DNA from: CAZNMF01 sp035547155
GTDB lineage: Bacteria; Acidobacteriota; Vicinamibacteria; Vicinamibacterales; SCN-69-37
NCBI GenBank assembly: GCA_035547155.1
Contig: DASZVJ010000123.1
Coordinates: 1-39,294 of the forward strand
DNA: 39,294 nt
Reading direction: 5' to 3'
Positions 1 through 6,614 of the stretch are shown here, one piece after another. A program made the position numbers and the translations under genes. Each line of letters begins with the position of its first letter. Position 1 is the stretch's first letter. The notes under the pieces were generated by a model. That model did no database searches. It saw nothing but the letters and a program-made list of their open reading frames with translations, and was not told the DNA's origin.

Positions 1-97
1 CCGTGCCCGTCGTGATCTGGGCCGCTGCCGGGGACGCTATCAGGCACGCCAACAGGAGCGAGCCGAACAGCATCCACCCTTTCCGGTTCTGCTTCAT
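1..97 (-). CDS. N-terminal fragment of a secreted or outer-membrane protein, probably a TonB-dependent receptor-like protein
   Basis: The gene runs off the left edge, so only about 32 codons are visible. They read as a classical signal peptide: MKQNRKGW at the start, a hydrophobic core LFGSLLLACLIA, and a SPAAAQ cleavage region, followed by ITTGT. Mature ends beginning QITTGT are frequent in the CarboxypepD_reg/TonB-dependent outer-membrane proteins of Acidobacteriota, which is the reason for the guess; the diagnostic domains lie outside the window. The ATG at 97 is preceded by a GGAGGT ribosome-binding site about 9 bases upstream, which supports this start. The upstream region on this strand is the long gene-free stretch from 98 to 688. 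Confidence 0.55.
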   Translation of the reverse strand, partial: MKQNRKGWMLFGSLLLACLIASPAAAQITTGT

Positions 98-560
98 GTG
101 TACTGACCTCCATCCCGTCCGGGCCCGTTCTCCGCATCGCAACCGAACCCCGGTGGCCTGCTCAACCGGCCTTTCAGCCGGCAGTCAGGTGCATGGCGTG
201 CCACCGCGGTCACGACGAGGCGATTGGACCTGGAACGAGGCGCCCACGATACCGGGGGAGGGAACTGGGGGCCATCATGGATGGACGGTATTTACAGGTA
301 GGGTTGGCTGTAGCCCGTCCCCCCGGCCATGGCGCCATGGCCGGGCTGACGTCAGGCACCCGCCGAAATGTCTTCTAGAGCGATAGAGCCGCCAGAATAG
401 GGTGAATCGGGGATGGACCCCGCCCGCGACCAGGCGTACGCTCTACGTCCAGGGGCCGCTTCGGGTATTCCCGAGCTGGATCACGCCGGGTGCGCCGGAC
501 CACACCTCCAGCATCCAGCCCACCTCGGGCAATCGACGCCACCGAGGCGGCCTCTCTTGC
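98..560. other. Gene-free region
   Basis: I see no credible coding sequence here on either strand; the open frames have no recognisable motifs. The stretch holds the upstream region of the receptor-like gene and the palindrome pair at 322-355. The remaining sequence up to 688 consists largely of heptamer repeats, listed separately. Confidence 0.5.
322..355. repeat. Two adjoining perfect palindromes
   Basis: Positions 322-345 form a perfect 24-bp palindrome centred on GGCGCC (half-site CCCGGCCATGGC). It is followed without a gap by a second perfect 10-bp palindrome, CTGACGTCAG, at 346-355. They lie about 225 bp upstream of the receptor-like gene that starts at 97 on the minus strand. As RNA the first could fold into a strong hairpin; as DNA both could be operator sites. 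No U-tract follows, so a classical terminator is not supported. Confidence 0.5.
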
Positions 561-686
561 AACTTCGAACTTGGAACTTTGAACTTCGAAATACCCCCAC
601 AACCGACCGTCTCCAGCCGATCTGTTTTTCTCAGTTCTCAGTTCTCAGTTCTCAGTTCTCAGTTCGAAGTTCGAAGTTCGAAGTTC
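561..686. repeat. Inverted pair of heptamer arrays (GAACNNN family) downstream of gnd
   Basis: At 561-590 the plus strand carries heptamers GAACTTG, GAACTTT and GAACTTC. At 629-686 the same family runs the opposite way: read on the minus strand, directly after the gnd stop codon, it is GAACTTC three times and then GAACTGA four times. The two arrays face each other across about 40 bp and could pair into a long imperfect hairpin. The period is exactly 7 bp and the GAAC part of each unit is constant while the last three bases vary. Confidence 0.8.
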
Positions 687-688
687 CT

Positions 689-2098
689 TCAATCCGTCGT
701 CCAGTGCGTGTGGAACACGCCGTCGCGATCGGTCCGGCGGTACGTGTGGGCGCCGAAGTAGTCGCGCTGGCCCTGCGTGAGGTTCGCCGGCAGCCGCTCG
801 CTGCGATAGGCGTCGTAGTACGCGAGCGACGTGCCGATCGCCGGCACCGGGATGCCGAGGCCGACGGCCGTCTGCACGAACGTGCGCCACGCCTGCTGGC
901 GCTGGCCGATCGCGTCGCGGAACGCGGGATCGAGCAGCAGGTTCGTCAGGTGCGGATCGCGCACGAACGCCGCGCTGATGTCGCTCAGGAGCGAGGCGCG
1001 GATGATGCAGCCCGCGCGCCAGATGCGCGCGACCTCGCCGGGATCGATGTCGTAGCGATATTCCTCGGACGCCATGCGCAGGAGCGCCATGCCCTGCGCG
1101 TACGACGTGATCTTGCTGGCGTAGAGCGCCTGGCGTGCGGCGTCGACGAGCGCCTTCCGATCGCCGGAGAACGTCGGCGACGGCCCGGTCAGTACTTTGC
1201 TGGCGGCGACGCGCTCGGTCTTCAACGCGGACAGGATTCGCGCTTCGACCGCCGCGTTCACCGTCGGAATCGGCGCGCCGACGTCGAAGGCGTTCTGGCT
1301 CATCCACTTGCCGGTGCCTTTTTGCTGCGCTTCGTCGAGGATCACGTCGACGAGCGGCCGCTTCGTCTCGGGATCGACGAACTTCAGCACGTCCGCGCTG
1401 ATCTCGACGAGGTACGACTTCAGCTCCCCGCGATTCCACTCCGCGAAGATGTCGCCGATCTCCGGCGCCTTCAGGCCGAGCCCGCGTGACAGCACGTCGT
1501 ACGTCTCGGCGATGAGCTGCATGTCGCCGTACTCGATGCCGTTGTGCACCATCTTCACGTAGTGCCCGGCGCCCTTCGCGCCCATGTACGCAACGCACGG
1601 CTCGCCGTCTTCGGCTTTCGCCGCGATCGCGCGCAGGATCGGCGCGACAGCCTCCCACGCTTCACGCGCGCCGCCCGGCATGATGGCCGGTCCCTTGAGC
1701 GCGCCTTCTTCGCCGCCGGACACGCCCGTGCCGAGAAACAGGATTCCGCGCGCGGCGAGCTCGTCCGACCGGCGATCGGTGTCCTTGAAGAAGGAGTTGC
1801 CGCCGTCCATCAGGATGTCGCCAGGCTGCAGGTGCGGCAGCAGATGCTGGATGACCGCGTCGACCGGCGCGCCGGCGGGCACCATGATCAGCACGCGCCG
1901 CGGATGCTCGAGCGAGCTCATCAACGCGGCCGGGCTGTCGGCGCCCGTCACCTGATGACCCGCGCCGTCGGCGACGAACTTCTGTGTCTTCGCGGCGTCG
2001 AGGTCGTACCCCGCCACGCCAAAGCCCCGGCTCTCGATGTTTCGAGCCAGATTGGCGCCCATCACGCCCAACCCGACGACTCCCATTGCAGCGGCCAT
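689..2098 (-). CDS. gnd: 6-phosphogluconate dehydrogenase, decarboxylating
   Basis: The product (469 residues, the normal length of the family) oxidises and decarboxylates 6-phosphogluconate to ribulose 5-phosphate with NADP+ in the oxidative pentose phosphate pathway, in the cytoplasm. The N-terminal Rossmann motif VGLGVMGANLARN begins at about residue 7. The catalytic and substrate-binding stretch GAGHYVKMVHNGIEYGDMQL, with its conserved Lys and Asn, is intact, and the AQQKGTGKW segment of the all-helical C-terminal domain is present. The ATG at 2098 is preceded by an AAAGGA ribosome-binding site. No glucose-6-phosphate dehydrogenase gene lies beside it. Both ends of the gene are flanked by heptamer arrays; the one after the stop starts within a few bases of it. 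Confidence 0.95.
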   Translation of the reverse strand: MAAAMGVVGLGVMGANLARNIESRGFGVAGYDLDAAKTQKFVADGAGHQVTGADSPAALMSSLEHPRRVLIMVPAGAPVDAVIQHLLPHLQPGDILMDGGNSFFKDTDRRSDELAARGILFLGTGVSGGEEGALKGPAIMPGGAREAWEAVAPILRAIAAKAEDGEPCVAYMGAKGAGHYVKMVHNGIEYGDMQLIAETYDVLSRGLGLKAPEIGDIFAEWNRGELKSYLVEISADVLKFVDPETKRPLVDVILDEAQQKGTGKWMSQNAFDVGAPIPTVNAAVEARILSALKTERVAASKVLTGPSPTFSGDRKALVDAARQALYASKITSYAQGMALLRMASEEYRYDIDPGEVARIWRAGCIIRASLLSDISAAFVRDPHLTNLLLDPAFRDAIGQRQQAWRTFVQTAVGLGIPVPAIGTSLAYYDAYRSERLPANLTQGQRDYFGAHTYRRTDRDGVFHTHWTTD

Positions 2099-2112
2099 GT
2101 GATCCTTTCAGG

Positions 2113-2229
2113 GAACTTCGAACTTCGAACTTTGAACTTCGAACCGAGAACCGAGAACCGAGAACTTGGAATGCTCGACGCTGGAGCGTCGCTCCCCTTT
2201 CGAAGTTCGAAGTTCAAAGTTCGAAGTTG
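2113..2229. repeat. Nested inverted heptamer arrays between the LarA-like gene and gnd
   Basis: The plus strand carries eight consecutive GAAC-type heptamers at 2113-2168 (GAACTTC, GAACTTT, GAACCGA and GAACTTG variants). After a 30-bp spacer the family recurs in inverse orientation at 2198-2229 (TTCGAAG and TTCAAAG units). The spacer holds a smaller perfect inverted repeat at 2176-2191, with arms CGACGCT and AGCGTCG around GG. The whole makes a nested cruciform-like structure filling the space between the LarA-like stop codon and the gnd ribosome-binding site. Confidence 0.8.
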
Positions 2230-2250
2230 ACGAGCGCTTTTTACATCACA

Positions 2251-3522
2251 TCACTCCGTCGGTGCGGTCCCGACGCGAAACAGCAACTCGCCCGCGCGCG
2301 GGACGACGATCGATCGATCCGCGGCCTCGGCCGGCCACGTGGCCGGATCGATCGTCGCCGGATCGCGATAGCCGAGGTTGACGCGACGGCAGCGCTCCTC
2401 GGGAATGCCCGTCGCGAGCGTCACGCGAATCCGCGGCGTCTCGATGCCGGTCGCGGCGTCGTACGTGCCCAGCCCTTTCACGTGCGTGGAGTGCGCCAGG
2501 ATTCCACCGGGATACCGGCTGAACCGATCCCACTGCGCGAGAAAGTAGTCCCGGCAATGATAGCCAATCTCGTCGATCAGCTTCCCGTGCACGTAGCTGA
2601 TCTCGCGCACGTGCGGAGCGTAGATGACGACCTCGCCGCCGTCGGCGATCGCCGGCTCGGCCTTGTACGCGCCTTTCGCGGCGGTCCACAGGTCGTCGTA
2701 CATCTCGGGCATGATCGACAGCATTCGATCGAACGGCCGATCGACCCAGGTCATGTGCCGCCGCGCCGACAGCAGCGCGGCCTGGCGCCACGCGGCCTGC
2801 ACGTCGCCGACGAAGGCGCCGGCCACGCCGTCGTGCGAGACGACGAGCGCGATGAGCGACAGCGGCGTGTCCAACATCGCCGCCGCGCGATTGATCACCG
2901 CGCGGACCGGCGTGTCGAGCGTGCCGATGATCTCGTAGCTCGTGACGAGCGCGCCGAGCCAGTGCGTGAAGTGGATGATCTCCGGCGCGGCGATGCCGGG
3001 AAACAGATACTTCGTCCCGCCGGAGAAGCCCGCGACTTCATGCGGAAACACCGGCCCGCAGATGATCGCGTGATCGTACTCGGTGACGAGGCGGTTGAGC
3101 GCGACGGGCACGTCCTGCCGCAGCAGGCCACGCGACAACTGCTCGATCTCGCTGGCGGGAATCGTCCCGAGCTGCGTGAACGACGCGGGATCGTCCCAGC
3201 GATGATTGAAGAGGCGATGCGTGCCGGCGCGGCCGTCTGCGACCGGACGGCCGACGAGCCGGCTCAGGTCGGCGTCGCCCATCGGCGAGTGCGTGCCGAG
3301 CGCGATCAGAAAATCCAGCGCGCTCGTCCGCCGGCCGATCGCGCGCTCGATGATCTCGAACAGCAGCGGCATCGGCATCGTCCGCGTGCCGTCCGGAATG
3401 ATCGCCAGCACCCGCTTGCCGTCGATGGGCAGCGGCTCGAGACCGCTCGTGACGATGCGCTGGACGGTGTCCCTGGTGAGATAACCCTCTTCGAGGCCTT
3501 CGCCGACCGTGGTGGTGCTCAC
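2251..3522 (-). CDS. LarA-like (DUF2088) nickel-dependent racemase family protein
   Basis: The product of 423 residues matches the LarA/DUF2088 family in length and motifs. Near residue 35 it has PDGTRTMPMP, the counterpart of the family TRPTP motif, then ALGTHSPM. In the middle it has PHEVAGFSGGTKYLFPG, the counterpart of the conserved HE-GFSGG-K segment. Characterised LarA racemises lactate using a nickel-pincer cofactor made by LarB, LarC and LarE; relatives act on other 2-hydroxy acids. None of the maturation genes is in this window, so the substrate cannot be assigned. The reading frame continues far upstream, but the GTG at 3522 (VSTTTVGEG) is preferred because the upstream part overlaps the divergent oxidoreductase gene and looks non-coding. 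Confidence 0.8.
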   Translation of the reverse strand: MSTTTVGEGLEEGYLTRDTVQRIVTSGLEPLPIDGKRVLAIIPDGTRTMPMPLLFEIIERAIGRRTSALDFLIALGTHSPMGDADLSRLVGRPVADGRAGTHRLFNHRWDDPASFTQLGTIPASEIEQLSRGLLRQDVPVALNRLVTEYDHAIICGPVFPHEVAGFSGGTKYLFPGIAAPEIIHFTHWLGALVTSYEIIGTLDTPVRAVINRAAAMLDTPLSLIALVVSHDGVAGAFVGDVQAAWRQAALLSARRHMTWVDRPFDRMLSIMPEMYDDLWTAAKGAYKAEPAIADGGEVVIYAPHVREISYVHGKLIDEIGYHCRDYFLAQWDRFSRYPGGILAHSTHVKGLGTYDAATGIETPRIRVTLATGIPEERCRRVNLGYRDPATIDPATWPAEAADRSIVVPRAGELLFRVGTAPTE

Positions 3523-3597
3523 TCGCCAGATCGTAGTCCAAACGCGAATCCTCGTGCGCCGGACCTGGAGTAAGCTCTGACGAAATCGGAGATCGCC

Positions 3598-4578
3598 ATG
3601 AAACGCATCCAGGTACAGCAGCCCGGCGGCCCTGAGGCGCTCACGCTCGTCGACGTGGCGGTGCCAGAGCCCGGGCCCGGCCAGGCGCTCGTCAAGCTGG
3701 CGGCGAGCGGCGTCAACTTCATCGACGTCTACATCCGCACCGGTCTCTACAAGGCCGATGCACCGATCACCGTCGGCGCGGAAGGGGCCGGCATCGTCGA
3801 GCGCGTGGGCGCCGGCGTGACGGACGTGAAGCCCGGCGATCGCGTCGCCTACGCGATGGCACGCGGCTCGTACGCCGAATATGCCATCGTGCCGGCAACG
3901 CAGCTCGTCCAGGTGCCCGACGCGGTCGATCTCACGACGGCCGCGGGCGTGATGCTGCAGGGCATGACCGCGCACTATCTGACGCACTCCACCTATCCGC
4001 TGAAGCCGGGCGACACGTGTCTCGTGCACGCGGCCGCGGGCGGTGCGGGCGGGCTGATCGTGCAGATGGCACGGATACGGGGCGCGCACGTGATCGGCAC
4101 GACGTCGACCGAGGACAAGGCGGCGATCGCACGCGCGGCGGGTGCGAACGACGTCATTCTCTACACGAAGCAGGCATTCGACGTCGAAGCGAAGCGGCTG
4201 ACGAGCGGACGCGGCGTCGACGTCGTGTACGACTCGGTGGGCAAGACGACGTTCGATCAGAGCCTCAACGCCGTGCGGACGCGCGGCATGGTCGTGCTGT
4301 TCGGCCAGTCGAGCGGTCCCGTGCCGCCGTTCGATCTCAACACGCTCAACGGCAAGGGCTCGCTCTTCGTCACGCGGCCGAGCCTCGGGCACTACGTGGC
4401 CACACGCGACGAGCTGCTGTGGCGCGCGGGCGACGTCTTCAACGCGCTCGCGGCAGGCACCCTGAAGCTGAACCTGCACCGGACGTTCGATCTCGCCCAC
4501 GCGTCCGACGCGCATCGCCTGCTCGAAGGACGACAGACGACGGGCAAGATCGTGCTGACGATCGGCTCGTCGCGGTGA
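3598..4578 (+). CDS. qor: NADPH:quinone oxidoreductase, zinc-independent MDR/zeta-crystallin family
   Basis: The product of 326 residues has the usual length for this cytosolic family, which reduces quinones with NADPH. The N-terminal GroES-like fold carries ASGVNFIDVYIRTGLY, typical of Qor. The Rossmann motif AAAGGAGGLIVQMA is near residue 145, followed by IGTTSTEDKAAIARAAGAN. The cysteine ligands of zinc-dependent alcohol dehydrogenases are absent. The start at 3598 has a GGAG ribosome-binding site six bases upstream. The gene is divergent from the LarA-like gene over 75 bp. Its TGA stop overlaps the GTG start of the next gene, so the two are probably cotranscribed and translationally coupled. 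Confidence 0.9.
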   Translation: MKRIQVQQPGGPEALTLVDVAVPEPGPGQALVKLAASGVNFIDVYIRTGLYKADAPITVGAEGAGIVERVGAGVTDVKPGDRVAYAMARGSYAEYAIVPATQLVQVPDAVDLTTAAGVMLQGMTAHYLTHSTYPLKPGDTCLVHAAAGGAGGLIVQMARIRGAHVIGTTSTEDKAAIARAAGANDVILYTKQAFDVEAKRLTSGRGVDVVYDSVGKTTFDQSLNAVRTRGMVVLFGQSSGPVPPFDLNTLNGKGSLFVTRPSLGHYVATRDELLWRAGDVFNALAAGTLKLNLHRTFDLAHASDAHRLLEGRQTTGKIVLTIGSSR

Positions 4579-5714
4579 CACGGCGTCTCGCGGCGCTGGA
4601 CGCGTGGCTGCTCGCATGGCCCCGCGCGCGCCGCTGCGCGGCGATCGCGCTGACGATCGCCGTGATGATCGCGCTCAGCCTGCCGAACGTCCCGCGGCCG
4701 TTCGTCGACTACGCGCGCGTCCCGTTGCTACGGCACATCTCGCAGCCAGCGACGTACGGCACGGACACGATCGCAGACGTGTACGAATCGAACGTCGTCC
4801 TGAACGACGTCTTCGACATGTACACGAAGGCCAAGGTCGATCAGACGCCGCTCGAAGCGCAGACGTGGTCGAAAGCCGCATCCGCGCCGTATCCGCCGGC
4901 TGTCCTGCTGGCGGAAGCCGGTCTCTCTGCGATCGGCACCCGCCTCGGCGTCGGTCTCTACGGCATGGTGCTGCTGCTGGCGATCGCCTTCGTCGGGATG
5001 TCGCTCTGGTACTGCCTGCGGACACGCTGGTACGTGTTTCCTCTGCTCTATCTGAACGTCGTCTACTTCAGCGAGCGCTTCGTCTACGTGCAGGACGGCT
5101 CGTACCTCGTCATGCTCGTCGTCGTGATGATCGCGCTGCTGCTTGCGCGCGCGGGCCGCGGCGCCTGTCACGCGGTGATGGCGCTGGCGATCACGATGAA
5201 GCTGTCGCCGCTCGCGTACGCGATGAACCTGCCGGCGATGACGCGGCGCCGTGCGGCGATCTTCGTCGCGATCCTCGCGGCCGGCCTCGTCCTGCCGTAC
5301 TTCGTCTGGGACAACTACCTCTACATCTACTCGTTCAACGACGGCCTCAAGGGCCGGTGGTACAGCTCGATCGTCGCCGCCGCGATCGCCGTTCCGTTCG
5401 CGTACGCGCTGTGGCGCGTGCAGGAGCGGCGCGGCTTCGATCTCGAGGATCGCATCGGCTGGGGCCTCGTGCCGTTCGCGCTGTTCCTCGGCTGGAAGAT
5501 GAACGTCGCGCGCCACCTGCTCATCGTGCTGCTCGTGCCCGACAAGCGCGGCCTGCGCTCCGCCTGCGCCGCCATCGGCCTCGCGCTGCCCGTGTTGCTA
5601 CCGGGCCTCGTCCGTTTCAACTCCGCGCTGCCGATCACGACCGCGCTGCTCGTCGCCGTGCTCGCGTGGTACTGGAGAACGCCGGGCAACCGCAACCAGC
5701 CGGCAACCGCCTGA
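4575..5714 (+). CDS. Polytopic membrane protein, GT87/DUF2029-like glycosyltransferase
   Basis: The product of 379 residues has about nine or ten hydrophobic segments. The first follows a short Arg-rich N-terminus, and a long extracytoplasmic loop precedes the next (containing YGTDTIADVYES and TWSKAASAPYPPAVLL). The segment AITMKLSPLAYAMNL resembles the region of GT-C/GT87 mannosyltransferase-like proteins that reads roughly A-KLFP. The early loop acidic residues are the likely catalytic ones if this is a GT-C enzyme. The GTG at 4575 overlaps the TGA of the upstream oxidoreductase (GTGA), so this start rests on coupling, not on a separate ribosome-binding site. Donor and acceptor are unknown, and the link with a quinone reductase gene is not explained. 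Confidence 0.55.
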   Translation: MTRRLAALDAWLLAWPRARRCAAIALTIAVMIALSLPNVPRPFVDYARVPLLRHISQPATYGTDTIADVYESNVVLNDVFDMYTKAKVDQTPLEAQTWSKAASAPYPPAVLLAEAGLSAIGTRLGVGLYGMVLLLAIAFVGMSLWYCLRTRWYVFPLLYLNVVYFSERFVYVQDGSYLVMLVVVMIALLLARAGRGACHAVMALAITMKLSPLAYAMNLPAMTRRRAAIFVAILAAGLVLPYFVWDNYLYIYSFNDGLKGRWYSSIVAAAIAVPFAYALWRVQERRGFDLEDRIGWGLVPFALFLGWKMNVARHLLIVLLVPDKRGLRSACAAIGLALPVLLPGLVRFNSALPITTALLVAVLAWYWRTPGNRNQPATA

Positions 5715-5725
5715 AGACCGTCGTC

Positions 5726-5760
5726 CGTAGCCCGCAGCCTGTAGCCTGCAGCCCGTGGAG
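5726..5760 (+). repeat. CGCAGCC-family heptamer array after the membrane protein stop
   Basis: Five consecutive heptamers (CGTAGCC, CGCAGCC, TGTAGCC, TGCAGCC, CGTGGAG) begin 12 bases after the stop codon at 5714. The same unit family recurs beside the stop codons at 11065 and 19758. Confidence 0.75.
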
Positions 5761-5763
5761 CGC

Positions 5764-5769
5764 TATACT
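5764..5769 (+). promoter_or_regulatory. Possible -10 element of the GntR-type regulator gene
   Basis: TATACT at 5764-5769 is a good sigma70 -10 match in GC-rich surroundings and lies 13 bases before the ATG at 5783. No convincing -35 is present at the usual distance. Transcription from it would start within about 8 bases of the ATG, giving a leaderless or nearly leaderless mRNA; indeed no purine-rich ribosome-binding site is visible. Confidence 0.35.
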
Positions 5770-5782
5770 TTGCCCGCTTCCC

Positions 5783-6550
5783 ATGGACCCCGCACGGAAA
5801 AAGAGCCAGGACAACCTATCCGATCAGGTCGTGCAATATCTGATCGACTACACGCGCCGTCATCGTCTCGCGTGCGGCGCACGGATCCCATCTGAAGGCG
5901 AGACGAGCGAAGCGCTCCAGGTCAGCCGCGGCGTGGTCCGCGAGGCGTACCGTGCGCTCAAGACCGCCGGCATCCTGGACATCGGCAACGGCCGCACGCC
6001 CCGCGTCGGCCGCCTGAGCAACCGCGGCTTCGCGCAGTTCGTCTTCCACGCGCTCCACACCGAGCAGGCCACGCCCGCCCAGGTGCTGGATCTGCGCTGC
6101 TCGATCGAAGTCCGCGCGGCGGAGCTGGCCGCCAGGCAGCGGACCGACGCAGACGTCCGCGCGCTCAGGCGCGAGGCGCAGACGATGCTCGACTCGCTGG
6201 AACAGCGGCAGCGCTTCACGAACGCGGACATCCGCTTCCACCAGATTCTCTGCCGCGCGACGGGCAATCCGCTGTTCGAGCTGCTCAGCAACGCGCTGTT
6301 CGAGTCATTGGCCCAGACGATCCGCGCGGGCTTCGACAGCCGCGCCACGCTGGCCGAGCGGCGACGCGTAGCGCAGAATCACCTCCGCATCGCGGACGCG
6401 ATCGCCAGATGCAACCCCACGCAGACCCGGAAGCTGACGAAGCTGCACTTCGACGAGGCCCGCGACTTCATCCTGCGCGCGCCGCTGCCCCGGCACGCCG
6501 CGACGCGAAACCGCGTGTCCGCGACAGTCAAGGAAGCGGGATTCCGGTAA
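5783..6550 (+). CDS. GntR-family transcriptional regulator, FadR/FCD subgroup
   Basis: The product of 255 residues has an N-terminal winged helix (about residues 10-75), with IPSEGETSEALQVSRGVVRE as the DNA-contacting part. The wing reads ALKTAGILDIGNGRTPRVG. The C-terminal helical FCD domain (about 90-230) contains FHQIL, NHLRIADAI and LHFDEARDFI, whose histidines match the metal and ligand site of the family. Such proteins usually repress sugar-acid or carboxylate catabolism genes and are released by the substrate. No obvious target gene lies next to it: the next gene is convergent, and the upstream membrane protein is separated by a heptamer array. The start at 5783 lacks a ribosome-binding site. 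Confidence 0.85.
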   Translation: MDPARKKSQDNLSDQVVQYLIDYTRRHRLACGARIPSEGETSEALQVSRGVVREAYRALKTAGILDIGNGRTPRVGRLSNRGFAQFVFHALHTEQATPAQVLDLRCSIEVRAAELAARQRTDADVRALRREAQTMLDSLEQRQRFTNADIRFHQILCRATGNPLFELLSNALFESLAQTIRAGFDSRATLAERRRVAQNHLRIADAIARCNPTQTRKLTKLHFDEARDFILRAPLPRHAATRNRVSATVKEAGFR

Positions 6551-6555
6551 CAGGC

Positions 6556-6602
6556 CAGCTTTCCCTCTGGCTTCTGGCTTCCAACTTTCTAACTTTTCTT
6601 GC
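6556..6602 (+). repeat. Degenerate CT-rich heptamer-like array between convergent genes
   Basis: The 64 bp between the convergent stop codons at 6550 and 6615 contain units of about 7 bp (TCTGGCT, TCTGGCT, TCCAACT, TTCTAAC). This resembles the other 3'-end arrays but is poorly preserved. No hairpin terminator is visible. Confidence 0.4.
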
Positions 6603-6614
6603 GTCTCTTCCGCG

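Noticed and set aside
413..1489. Long plus-strand open frame of 358 codons
   Set aside because: It is the antisense shadow of gnd and starts in repeat sequence. Its translation is Arg-rich and shows no family motifs.
1984..3573. Plus-strand frame of 529 codons opposite the LarA-like gene
   Set aside because: Antisense shadow. The peptide NFELRTSNFELRTEN in it is just the translated heptamer array. Such peptides in databases would be artefacts of these repeats.
3523..4617. N-terminal extension of the LarA-like frame
   Set aside because: It overlaps the well-supported oxidoreductase gene on the opposite strand and has no LarA homology; the GTG at 3522 fits the family start.
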